This document shows positions 16,599 through 24,383 of a DNA stretch of 64,000 nt, one piece after another (the first letter of the stretch is position 1; every line of letters begins with the position of its first letter). Location of the stretch: positions 3,989,716 through 4,053,715 of the forward strand of contig JBBCGI010000001.1 in NCBI GenBank assembly GCA_037200975.1, read 5' to 3'. The notes below the pieces were generated by a model. The model was not told the origin of the DNA, made no database searches, and saw nothing but the letters and a program-made list of their open reading frames with translations. The position numbers were made by a program, and so were the translations under genes. This DNA comes from Pseudomonadota bacterium (GTDB lineage Bacteria > Pseudomonadota > Gammaproteobacteria > Steroidobacterales > Steroidobacteraceae).

Positions 16599-17957
16599 AT
16601 GAACAACACGACCACTTCCCATGAAACTCCAGCTACGTTGCTCGCGCCGCTGGCGCGTGGCCTCATGCGCCGCGCTCCAGAAATTCTCTCCCTGTCGATC
16701 CACGACGCGCGTGGCAATGCGCTCTGGTCGAGCGGCGACTTCCTGCTCGCGGAAGACTGCGCGCTGATCGCGGAAGTGGTCGAAGATCCGCATGACGTGC
16801 GCGGGCGCTCCGACGGCCTGTGGTGGGAGAGCGCGGATACCGCTCGCGCACGTTGTGCACTTGCGATATTCGAGGGAGCGGAATTCCGCGGCGTGACGCT
16901 GGTGGTGTTTTCGGGCCTGACCACGGGCGAGAGCGAACGCGGCGAGCGGGTCACCGAACTTGCGCCGGTGTTGCCGGTGCTCGGCAAGGCGTTGCGGATG
17001 CTCAAGTCCGAAGAGCCCGAACCGGCTCCGCCGCCGTCGCGTGTGGCCTCCGACACCACGGTCATCGCGGCGCTGCGCTTCGAGAATATTGCTTCGACGG
17101 AAGGGGGCGCACGCGACGAACTGGCCGAGGACCTGGCGACTCTCGAACGCGAAGAGCGGCTGCTCTCGCTCATCGATGTCGCGCTGCGCGACGACGAATT
17201 CGCGCTGCACCTGCAGCCGATCGTCTCGCTGCGCGATGAGACTTCACAGCTGATCGTCGAGGTGCTGATCCGCCTTCCCACGGAGGAATTCGGCGTGCTG
17301 GCCTCGCATGATTTTCTCGAAACGGCCGAACGCCACGGGCGCATGCCGGCCATCGACCGCTGGGTCATTCGCGCGCTGCTCGTCTGGATGCAGCGCAATC
17401 GCGAGCGCTGGGCCGATGTCAACGCGGTGTTCTCGGTGAACCTGTCCGGCCGATCGGTGGTGCGCCCGGATTTCCGCGACTATCTCGAAAATTGCCTCGA
17501 CAAATCGGGCCTGCCGCTGACCTCGCTGCGCTTCGAGATCGCCGAGCTCGACATGAGCCTGGCGCCGCAGGAGTTCGCGTCGCTGGCACGTTCGCTGGCG
17601 GATCGCGGCTGCGAGGTGTCGGTCGACAATGCCGGCACCGGCAGCGGACGCTTCGAATTCCTGCGCGAAGTGAACGCTGACATCCTCAAAATCGACGGCT
17701 CGCTGGTGCAGGGCGCATCGGACGACATCGTCTCGCGCGCGCTGATCAACGGCCTGGTGCACATGGCCGACACATTGGGCATGCGCACCGTGGCGAGCCA
17801 GGTGGATTCCACCGGCAAGCTGCGCGCGGTCACGCAGCTGGGCGTGGACTATGCGCAGGGGTTTCAGCTGAGCTCACCCGAACACATCGACACGTTCGAG
17901 TTCCTTGCCTGCGGCAGGCAGCGCTCGCCCGACGGCGGGGCGGCGGCTCCGACGTAG
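16599..17957 (+). CDS. Degenerate EAL-domain protein
   Basis: In this 452-residue cytoplasmic protein the N-terminal 190 residues have no recognised domain and are followed by an EAL domain. Several catalytic positions deviate from active c-di-GMP phosphodiesterases. The signature ExLxR appears as EVLIRL and NLSGRS is retained. The second site EITE appears as EIAELD, the metal-binding DDFGTG appears as DNAGTG, and the AEGVET loop appears as ASQVDS. LKID and QGF are kept. Loss of the second Asp of DDFG and of the loop Glu argues against catalysis, so it is more likely a c-di-GMP receptor or protein-interaction module. The ATG at 16599 was chosen, with a weak RBS. Confidence 0.85.
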   Translation: MNNTTTSHETPATLLAPLARGLMRRAPEILSLSIHDARGNALWSSGDFLLAEDCALIAEVVEDPHDVRGRSDGLWWESADTARARCALAIFEGAEFRGVTLVVFSGLTTGESERGERVTELAPVLPVLGKALRMLKSEEPEPAPPPSRVASDTTVIAALRFENIASTEGGARDELAEDLATLEREERLLSLIDVALRDDEFALHLQPIVSLRDETSQLIVEVLIRLPTEEFGVLASHDFLETAERHGRMPAIDRWVIRALLVWMQRNRERWADVNAVFSVNLSGRSVVRPDFRDYLENCLDKSGLPLTSLRFEIAELDMSLAPQEFASLARSLADRGCEVSVDNAGTGSGRFEFLREVNADILKIDGSLVQGASDDIVSRALINGLVHMADTLGMRTVASQVDSTGKLRAVTQLGVDYAQGFQLSSPEHIDTFEFLACGRQRSPDGGAAAPT

Positions 17958-17989
17958 ACGATGCCCTCGCGCGCGATGCGGCCGGCGGG

Positions 17990-18919
17990 TCAGCGCGCCG
18001 GGCGCTCCGGCAGATGACGTACACGCGCCTGGTAGTCGCGCAGTAGTTCGGCGGCGAATTCGGCGAACACGCGCACCTTGGCCAGATGCTGGGTGGCACG
18101 CGGATACACCACGCTGAGCGCCGGTCCCTCGCACGAGAACTCGCGCAGGATCTCCACCAGTCTGCCCTCCGCGAGATACCCGGCCACCAGCAGATCGGAG
18201 CTCTGCAGGATCCCCTGGCCCTCGAGCGCCGACGAGGTGATGGGCTCCGTCGTGTTGAATGCGAGCGTGCTCTGGATACGCAGCTTCATGACGCCGTTGC
18301 CCTGCTTGAACGTCCATGCAGGCCGGGCGCCATCGGCGCGCAGGTAACCGATGCAGCGATGTTGCTTGAGATCGGCCGGTGTACGCGGCACACCTGCGGC
18401 GGCGATGTAGGCCGGCGCGGCGCAGGTCACGAGCCGGGAAGTTGCGATCCGCTTCGCGATCAGATCGGGAGTGCGGATGGTGCCGGCGCGCACCGCCACG
18501 TCCACGCCTTCGGCCGCGAGGTCCACGAAGCGATCGTTGTAACGCACTTCGATCGCGACCTGCGGATACCGCTGCGTGAAGCGCGGCAGGGCGGGGGTCA
18601 GCAGGTGTTTGCCGAAGGCGACCGGGACATCGACGCGCAGGCGCCCCTGGGGGCGGTCGCGCGCCAGGCGCATCTCGTCATCCGCCGCCGCGACCTCCGC
18701 GAGAATGCGCTGGCAATGCGCGAGATAGACCGCGCCTTCGGGCGAAACAGAAACCTTGCGCGTGGTCCGGTGCAGCAGGCGTGTGCCGAGGTGTTTCTCG
18801 AGCTGCGCCACGTGGGCGCTGACCATGGCGCGCGACAGGTCCATGGCATCCGCGGCGCGCGCGAACGAGCCGAATTCCGCGACCCGGGCGAAAACCCGCA
18901 TTCCGAGCAGTTGGTCCAT
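17990..18919 (-). CDS. LysR-family transcriptional regulator
   Basis: The 309-residue regulator has an N-terminal winged HTH (MRVFARVAEFGSFARAADAM, LSRAMVSAHVAQLEKHLGTR, LLHRTTRKVSVSPEG) and a LysR substrate-binding domain (RLRVDVPVAFGKHLLTPALP onward). It matches the CrgA/DsdC-like subgroup common in proteobacteria. The ATG at 18919 (MDQLLGM) fits the family start; the longer frame upstream does not. The target is unknown. It is convergent with the EAL gene and faces the small membrane gene at 19024 across about 100 bases, a possible divergent target. Confidence 0.92.
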   Translation of the reverse strand: MDQLLGMRVFARVAEFGSFARAADAMDLSRAMVSAHVAQLEKHLGTRLLHRTTRKVSVSPEGAVYLAHCQRILAEVAAADDEMRLARDRPQGRLRVDVPVAFGKHLLTPALPRFTQRYPQVAIEVRYNDRFVDLAAEGVDVAVRAGTIRTPDLIAKRIATSRLVTCAAPAYIAAAGVPRTPADLKQHRCIGYLRADGARPAWTFKQGNGVMKLRIQSTLAFNTTEPITSSALEGQGILQSSDLLVAGYLAEGRLVEILREFSCEGPALSVVYPRATQHLAKVRVFAEFAAELLRDYQARVRHLPERPAR

Positions 18920-19023
18920 GGGCCTGGATTGTATGGCAGGACCGGACAATGAATTACGTTTTGCCCGGTTTTTGAAACCCAATGCGCCGGTTAGGTTACA
19001 CACCGCGCAAAGGAGTCATTACC

Positions 19024-19194
19024 ATGTTCCTGGTCGATCGTTCCCCGCTCGCCGTGTTGCTGCCGCTCGCCCTGCTGGTGGGAGCGGTGTTGTGGTCCAA
19101 CCATTCAGGTGGAGCCTCGGGGAAGCAGTCCGCCTCGCGGACGCAGCACGAGCAGCAGGATCAGACGGTCGCGGCCAATTTGCCCTCGAGGTGA
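19024..19194 (+). CDS. Small single-pass membrane protein (hypothetical)
   Basis: This 56-residue frame has a strong ribosome site (AAAGGAG, 6 bases before the ATG), one transmembrane segment (SPLAVLLPLALLVGAVLW) and a hydrophilic Ser/Gln-rich tail. No family is recognised. Its last 34 bases overlap the 3' end of the convergent acyl-AMP ligase gene, which is unusual but possible. The good RBS and the clear membrane segment are the only support. Confidence 0.5.
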   Translation: MFLVDRSPLAVLLPLALLVGAVLWSNHSGGASGKQSASRTQHEQQDQTVAANLPSR

Positions 19195-21134
19195 CGCGAC
19201 AGCTCGGCGATGGTCGGGAAGTCGAACAGCTCGGTGAGGTCGACCAGCCCCGGATAGACGCGATCGATCTGCTCGTGGATCTCGATGAGCTTGAGCGAGC
19301 TGGCGCCGATCTCGAACAGGTTGTCGTTCACGTCGATGTTGCGTTCCAGCGCGGCATCGCAGATGTCCTTGATCCGGAGTTCGATTTCCGTGCTCGTGGC
19401 CTTCGCACCGCCGGCCGCTTCGAGCTGTGCACGAAGCGAACCGATCTCGGCCATCTCCGCGGCGAACACGCCGTTCTCGTAATCCGCGGCGAGCAGGCCG
19501 CGCTGGATTTTTCCGCTGGTGGTCTTGGGCACGCGTTTGACCGGCACCACGTGCGCGACTTCGAGACCGGTATGTTCGTTGACCAGGCGCGTGACCTGCG
19601 CGGCGATGGGCATGAACTCCTTCATGTCCATGCGATGCAGCACGAAGATGATGAGGTCGTCGGTGCTCGCACCCTTCGGGCGCACGCCGGCGGCAACCAC
19701 CTTGCCGAGCTCCAGGCCGTCGGCCCGCTGCGCGATGCTCTCGATGTCGTGCGGGTAGTAGTTCTGCCCGTTGACGAAGATGATCTCCTTCGCGCGGCCG
19801 GTGATGAAGAGTTTGCCGCCCTTCATCATTCCGAGATCGCCGGTGCGCAGCCAGCCGTCGGCCGTGAAGCCCTTGGCATTGGCTTCCGGGTTTTCGAAGT
19901 AACCCTTCGTGACGTTGTCGCCGGAGATGAGGATGTGGCCGATGTGGTTCTCGGGCAGTTCACGATCGTCGTCGCCCGCGATGCGCACCTTGCTGAAGGG
20001 CACCGGCTGGCCCACGGCCATGATCGACAATGCATCGGCGTGATCGGCCGGCAGCAGGGCAGGTTGTTTGCCCACGTTGAGCTCATGGCGATTCACCGAG
20101 ATGGATTCGTACATCTCGCCCGGCGGCTGCGGGAAGCTGACTACCAACGTGGCTTCGGCGAGGCCATACACCGGGTACATCGCCTCGCGCCGCAGTTTCG
20201 CCGGCGCCAGCCGCGTCATGAATTCGTCCGCGAGTTCGACGGAGATCGGTTCCGCGCCGTTGTAGATGAGCCGCACGGTCGACAGATCGAGATCTCCGAG
20301 CTCGCGTTCGCCGAGCACTTTCAGGTAGTGCCGGAAACCGAAGTTCGGCGAACTCGTCACCGTGACCTGCTTGCGCGATGCGAACGTCATCCACAGCAAC
20401 GGCCGGCGGATGAATAGTTCGGTGGGCATCACGTTCAGCTGCATGCGATGCGCGAACATCATGATGTGCATGCCGATCAGGCCCATGTCGTGGGTCAGCG
20501 GCATCCACGTGAGATTCGTGTCGTGTTCGCCCCATTTCGATGCCTCACCCGCGCCGCGCGCGTTCTTGAGGATGTTGTCGTGCGTGAGCACGATGCCTTT
20601 GGGCTCGCTGGTCGAACCGGAGGAAAACTGGATGAACGCGGTATCGCCGGGTTTGACGGCGTGCACCTGGCCGGCTTTCGAGATGTCGTCGACCTGCTCG
20701 GCGAAGAACGCACGCGTGTTGAGCGAATCGAACGTCGCCTGCTCGCCGGCGCCGCCCGCGAACGCGCCGATGCGATCGAGCGTCTTGCGGTCGGTATAGA
20801 TGAAGGGCGTGCCCAGCTTCCGCGCGATGCGCAGCAGCTTGTGTTTGTGCTCGTCGCTGATGCCCAGCGCCACGGGCACCGGAATGATGCCGCCCAACAT
20901 GCCGGCCCAGAACGCATCCAGGAACTGCTCGTTGTTGGCGAGATAGATGATGAGCTTGTCGCCGGGCCGGGCGCCGAGTTTCTGCAGGTGGTGCAGGATG
21001 CCGAGCGCGCGCTCGTACAATTCGCCGTAACTCACCACCCGTTCGCTGGTCTCGGTTTCGAGATAACTGATGGTGCGTTTCACCGTGCGGTTCACGGTGA
21101 TCAATTCGGCCAGTGTTTGTGCGCTCGTGTTCAA
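19161..21134 (-). CDS. Fatty-acyl-AMP ligase-like enzyme fused to a C-terminal carrier protein
   Basis: This 657-residue enzyme is an ANL-superfamily adenylation protein that activates a carboxylic acid as acyl-AMP. Its core motifs are FIQFSSGSTSEPKGI (phosphate loop), YGLAEATLVVSFPQP, GWLRTGDLG, and a hinge GRAKEIIFVNGQNYYP; it aligns best with FAAL-type rather than CoA-forming ligases. The last 80 or so residues form an acyl-carrier domain with the phosphopantetheine serine in GASSLKL (Ser613). It therefore probably loads an acyl group onto its own carrier domain. The start overlaps the P450 stop by 4 bases, so the two are translationally coupled, suggesting that the P450 oxidises the carrier-bound acyl chain. 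The substrate is unknown. Confidence 0.88.
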   Translation of the reverse strand: MNTSAQTLAELITVNRTVKRTISYLETETSERVVSYGELYERALGILHHLQKLGARPGDKLIIYLANNEQFLDAFWAGMLGGIIPVPVALGISDEHKHKLLRIARKLGTPFIYTDRKTLDRIGAFAGGAGEQATFDSLNTRAFFAEQVDDISKAGQVHAVKPGDTAFIQFSSGSTSEPKGIVLTHDNILKNARGAGEASKWGEHDTNLTWMPLTHDMGLIGMHIMMFAHRMQLNVMPTELFIRRPLLWMTFASRKQVTVTSSPNFGFRHYLKVLGERELGDLDLSTVRLIYNGAEPISVELADEFMTRLAPAKLRREAMYPVYGLAEATLVVSFPQPPGEMYESISVNRHELNVGKQPALLPADHADALSIMAVGQPVPFSKVRIAGDDDRELPENHIGHILISGDNVTKGYFENPEANAKGFTADGWLRTGDLGMMKGGKLFITGRAKEIIFVNGQNYYPHDIESIAQRADGLELGKVVAAGVRPKGASTDDLIIFVLHRMDMKEFMPIAAQVTRLVNEHTGLEVAHVVPVKRVPKTTSGKIQRGLLAADYENGVFAAEMAEIGSLRAQLEAAGGAKATSTEIELRIKDICDAALERNIDVNDNLFEIGASSLKLIEIHEQIDRVYPGLVDLTELFDFPTIAELSRHLEGKLAATV

Positions 21135-22450
21135 AGAGTGTTCCTGCGTTCCAGCGTCATCATCAACGGGTATTTGGTGCGCAGATTGATCTGCGCTTCG
21201 AGCTCGAGTTCCCGGTCGGGTACGTAGCGCAGCCGGTACCGGCGCGCCACCTTATATAAGTGCATGTACATTTCATACAAGGCGAGGGTTTCTCCTATGC
21301 AGTGCCTTGGCCCGGCCGCGAACGGCATGTAGGCGAAACGCGGACGTTCGGATTCGTGCGCCGCGTCGAAGCGTTCGGGCCGGAATGCATCGGGGTCCTT
21401 CCAGTAACGCGGGTGACGGTGCAGTAGATAGGGGCAGAGCAACACGTCGGTGCCGGCCGGCACCGCGAAGCCGGACAACACGTCGGGCCCGATCGTGCGG
21501 CGCGACAGCAGCCAGCCGGGCGGATACAGCCGCAACGCCTCGTCCACCACGTTCTTTGTGTAGGCCAGCGCCTCCATTTCCGCGAGGCTCGGGTCGGATT
21601 TCTCCGCCGCCGCATCGATTTCGGCGTGCAGCAGTCTCTCGGCTTCCGGATTCTGCGACAACAGGTACCAGGTCCAGTTGAGACCGCTGGCGGTCGTTTC
21701 ATGACCGGCCACGATCAATGTCATCGCCTCGTCGATGAGCTCGCGCTCGGACATGGGCGCGCCGGTTTCCTTGTCGCGCGCATCGATGAGCATCTGCAGG
21801 AAATCGAAGTGTTCGGTTTTTTCCGCGCGCCGCCGCACCGCGAGACTGCCGACCAGCTTCGCCAGCTGGCGAAACTTGTAGGCGAATTTGAGATCGCGCG
21901 CCGGTTCCTTGGTGACGATGTCGAACGGGTTGCCGCCCATCTCTTTCGACAGCCTTTCGAGGTCGGTGCCGAAAATCGACAGCAGCACGATCTCGAGCGT
22001 GAGCTCGCTCATGTCGTCGGTGATGTTCACCATCTCGCCGCGGGCGGCCTGTGCTTCCCACTTGGCGATGAAGCGCTCGTTGCAGGCGTCGATGAGCTTC
22101 GAGAATTCCGTGATGACACGGCGATGGAAAGCCGGCTGCATCATGTAGCGCTGCCGTTTCCACAGGTCGCCTTCGCTGGTCATGATGCCGTGGCCGAGCA
22201 GGATCTTGACGCGGTCCAGCCCCGAACCCTTGGTGTAGTTCTTGTGGTTCGACACCAGCACGCGCTTGACGTCGTCCGGATGATTGATCACCCACATTTC
22301 GGCGCGGCGCGCGGGCGAATAAAACCGGTAAGTATCGCCGTGCCGGGCGGCGAGCCCGGTCATGCGGTGGATCGCGTCATCGTCGGCGCCGATGTCGAAT
22401 TGCATGTCCGCCAGCGGCGGCAGTGGCGCGGAAGCAGGGCTCGGTGACAT
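21131..22450 (-). CDS. Cytochrome P450
   Basis: The 439-residue soluble haem monooxygenase carries the I-helix AGHETTAS (248-255), the K-helix EALR (304-307), the RPERF meander and the haem loop FAAGPRHCIG with the ligand Cys384. The DLWKRQRYMMQPAFHR block resembles fatty-acid hydroxylases of the CYP4/CYP102 type. No reductase or ferredoxin gene is nearby. It is first in a two-gene operon with the ligase-carrier protein. By analogy with BioI-type P450s that act on acyl-ACP, the substrate may be a carrier-tethered fatty acid, but this is inference. The ATG at 22450 is divergent from the acyltransferase gene. Confidence 0.93.
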   Translation of the reverse strand: MSPSPASAPLPPLADMQFDIGADDDAIHRMTGLAARHGDTYRFYSPARRAEMWVINHPDDVKRVLVSNHKNYTKGSGLDRVKILLGHGIMTSEGDLWKRQRYMMQPAFHRRVITEFSKLIDACNERFIAKWEAQAARGEMVNITDDMSELTLEIVLLSIFGTDLERLSKEMGGNPFDIVTKEPARDLKFAYKFRQLAKLVGSLAVRRRAEKTEHFDFLQMLIDARDKETGAPMSERELIDEAMTLIVAGHETTASGLNWTWYLLSQNPEAERLLHAEIDAAAEKSDPSLAEMEALAYTKNVVDEALRLYPPGWLLSRRTIGPDVLSGFAVPAGTDVLLCPYLLHRHPRYWKDPDAFRPERFDAAHESERPRFAYMPFAAGPRHCIGETLALYEMYMHLYKVARRYRLRYVPDRELELEAQINLRTKYPLMMTLERRNTL

Positions 22451-22573
22451 TGCGCGGAATGATATAGCAATGCGGTTAGACGGCGGGTTTGGGCTCGATC
22501 AATCGCCGACGTTTCATTGCAGCCAGCGGCGGATTCACCGACAATTCGCGCCTCTTTTGCCGGCCTCAACCGG

Positions 22574-23335
22574 ATGCCAAACGATTCCGAAGACGCAGGC
22601 GGACTGCGCAATACCCTCTACAAGAAGGAGACCCGGTCGAAGCGTCGGATGACTCCGATGCGTCGCTTCGCCTGGCGGATCGTCGCGGCCGTGGGTGTGG
22701 GGTTGATCCGGCTTTTCTGGCGCAGTTGTCGCGTCGTGCGCATCGTGGGTGATGAACACACGGCACAGGCGCTGGCGAAGGCGCCTTCGCTGATCCCGGT
22801 GTACTGGCATCAACACCAGTTGTTCTGCTCGAAATATCTGCTCGAACAATCGGCGCGCGGATTGAAGCTCGGCTTCCTCATCAGCCCGTCGGTCGACGGA
22901 GATATCGGCGTGATGATCGTCTCGCGTTTCGGCGGCACGTCGATCCGCGGTTCGACCACGCACACCGGCGCACGCGCGCTGCGCGACTACTACGACGCAT
23001 TGACCAAGCAGGGTGTTTCGCCGTCGATCACGCCAGACGGGCCGAAAGGCCCGCGCTTCATTTTCAAGCCGGGCGCGATCCTGCTGTCGCAGATGTCGCA
23101 GCGCCCGATTTTGCCGATGGCCTATGCCGCGAGCCGCGCCTGGCTCATCGCGTGGGACAAGTTCGTCATTCCCTGGCCGTTCTCGCGCATCGTCATTGCC
23201 GTGGGGCCGCCGCGCCAGGTGCCGCGCGCGATCCAGCCGGCCGCACTCACCGCACTGCAGGCCGAGCTCGCGGACGAGCTGAAAAGATTGTTCGGCGTCG
23301 CGCGTGATGCATTGAGCGAGCGGGTGGCGGCATGA
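22574..23335 (+). CDS. DUF374-type lysophospholipid acyltransferase
   Basis: This membrane-associated acyltransferase-like protein has the HX4-type motif HQHQLFCSKYL, a SPSVDGDIGVMIVSRFGG segment, and ITPDGPKGPRFIFKPGAI, which is the hallmark of the DUF374 (LPLAT_DUF374) family, related to lipid A acyltransferases. The product has 253 residues from the ATG at 22574. A TTG at 22517 and ATGs near 22649 are alternatives, since no start has an obvious RBS. A hydrophobic segment (RIVAAVGVGLIRLFW) anchors it. Its stop overlaps the glycosyltransferase ATG (ATGA), so they are co-translated. Confidence 0.85.
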   Translation: MPNDSEDAGGLRNTLYKKETRSKRRMTPMRRFAWRIVAAVGVGLIRLFWRSCRVVRIVGDEHTAQALAKAPSLIPVYWHQHQLFCSKYLLEQSARGLKLGFLISPSVDGDIGVMIVSRFGGTSIRGSTTHTGARALRDYYDALTKQGVSPSITPDGPKGPRFIFKPGAILLSQMSQRPILPMAYAASRAWLIAWDKFVIPWPFSRIVIAVGPPRQVPRAIQPAALTALQAELADELKRLFGVARDALSERVAA

Positions 23336-24057
23336 GCGTGGATTTCTCCGTCGTCGTGCCGGTGTGCAATGAAGCCGAGAACGTCGAGCCGCTGGCGCGC
23401 GAGATCGATGCGGCGCTCGGCGGCCGCGCCTACGAAATGATTTTCGTGGACGACGGCAGCACCGACGACACGGCCGCCATCCTGCTCAAACTCAAGAGCG
23501 TGCTGCCGGCGCTGCGCGTGCTGCGCCATTCGTTTCGCAGCGGCCAGAGCGCGGCCGTGGCGAGCGGCGTGCGCGCGGCGCGTGCGCCGTGGATCGCCAC
23601 GCTCGACGGTGACGGGCAGAACGATCCGGCCGATATCCCGAAGCTCATCGCGGCGCGCGATGCGGCGGCCAACCGCGGCGTGCAGCTGTTCATGGGCAAC
23701 CGCAAGGCCAGCCGCAAGGACACCGCCTTTCGCAAGCTGCAATCGAGCGTCGCCAACGGCGTGCGCGGCGCCTTGTTAGGCGACGGCACGCCCGACACCG
23801 GCTGCGGCATCAAGCTCTTTTCGCGCGACCTGTTCCTCGAGCTGCCGCGTTTCGATCACATGCACCGTTTCCTGCCGGCGCTGTTCCAGCGGCACGGCGC
23901 GTCGGTGATCTCCGTGCCCGTGAGCCACCGGCCGCGCACGCGCGGCACGTCGAAGTACGGGATGCTCAATCGTCTGTGGGTCGGCATCGTCGACATCGCG
24001 GGTGTCATGTGGCTGCGCCGCCGCTACAAGAGCGGCCTGCTGGTGCGGGAAGACTGA
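23332..24057 (+). CDS. Family 2 glycosyltransferase, DPM1/ArnC-like
   Basis: The 241-residue cytosolic glycosyltransferase has a GT-A fold: SVVVPVCNEAENV at the N-terminus, FVDDGSTDDT, ATLDGDGQNDP as the DXD-type metal site, and GCGIKLFSRDLF. It lacks the C-terminal membrane helices of ArnC, so it resembles soluble dolichol/undecaprenyl-phosphate mannose synthases. The probable role is to make an undecaprenyl-phosphate sugar donor. The adjacent LAB_N protein and PMT-type transferase would be the partners that use it. Its start overlaps the upstream acyltransferase. Confidence 0.9.
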   Translation: MSVDFSVVVPVCNEAENVEPLAREIDAALGGRAYEMIFVDDGSTDDTAAILLKLKSVLPALRVLRHSFRSGQSAAVASGVRAARAPWIATLDGDGQNDPADIPKLIAARDAAANRGVQLFMGNRKASRKDTAFRKLQSSVANGVRGALLGDGTPDTGCGIKLFSRDLFLELPRFDHMHRFLPALFQRHGASVISVPVSHRPRTRGTSKYGMLNRLWVGIVDIAGVMWLRRRYKSGLLVRED

Positions 24058-24074
24058 GAAGGAAGGGGCGTCGC

Positions 24075-24383
24075 ATGAAAGAAGTCATTCTCGTGGCCTT
24101 TGGCATCACGGTCACGCCCTGGAAACTCGTGGGCTTTCTCGGCGCGCTGATGTTCGCGGGCCGCTGGATCATCCAGGCGCTGGCGACGCGCCGGCACGGC
24201 AAGCCGACGATCCCGCGCAGCTTCTGGGTCATCAGCCTCGCGGGCAGCGCGATGGTCACGTCGTATTTCATCTGGGGTAAGAACGACGCGGTCGGCGTGT
24301 TGACCAACCTGCTGCCCGCGTCCGTGGCGTTCTACAACCTGATCATGGACATCAAGTCCGGACGCGCGGCCGCCAATGCCTGA
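24075..24383 (+). CDS. Standalone LAB_N (lipid A biosynthesis N-terminal) membrane protein
   Basis: This 102-residue, three-helix protein has PWKLVGFLGALMFAGRWIIQ, SFWVISLAGSAMVTSYFIWG and LPASVAFYNLIMDIKS. These correspond to the LAB_N domain, found at the N-terminus of some LpxB proteins and as a free protein beside PMT-type glycosyltransferases, where it may assist polyprenyl-linked sugar transfer. The ATG at 24075 is preceded by GGAAGGGG. It overlaps the next gene by 8 bases. Confidence 0.85.
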   Translation: MKEVILVAFGITVTPWKLVGFLGALMFAGRWIIQALATRRHGKPTIPRSFWVISLAGSAMVTSYFIWGKNDAVGVLTNLLPASVAFYNLIMDIKSGRAAANA

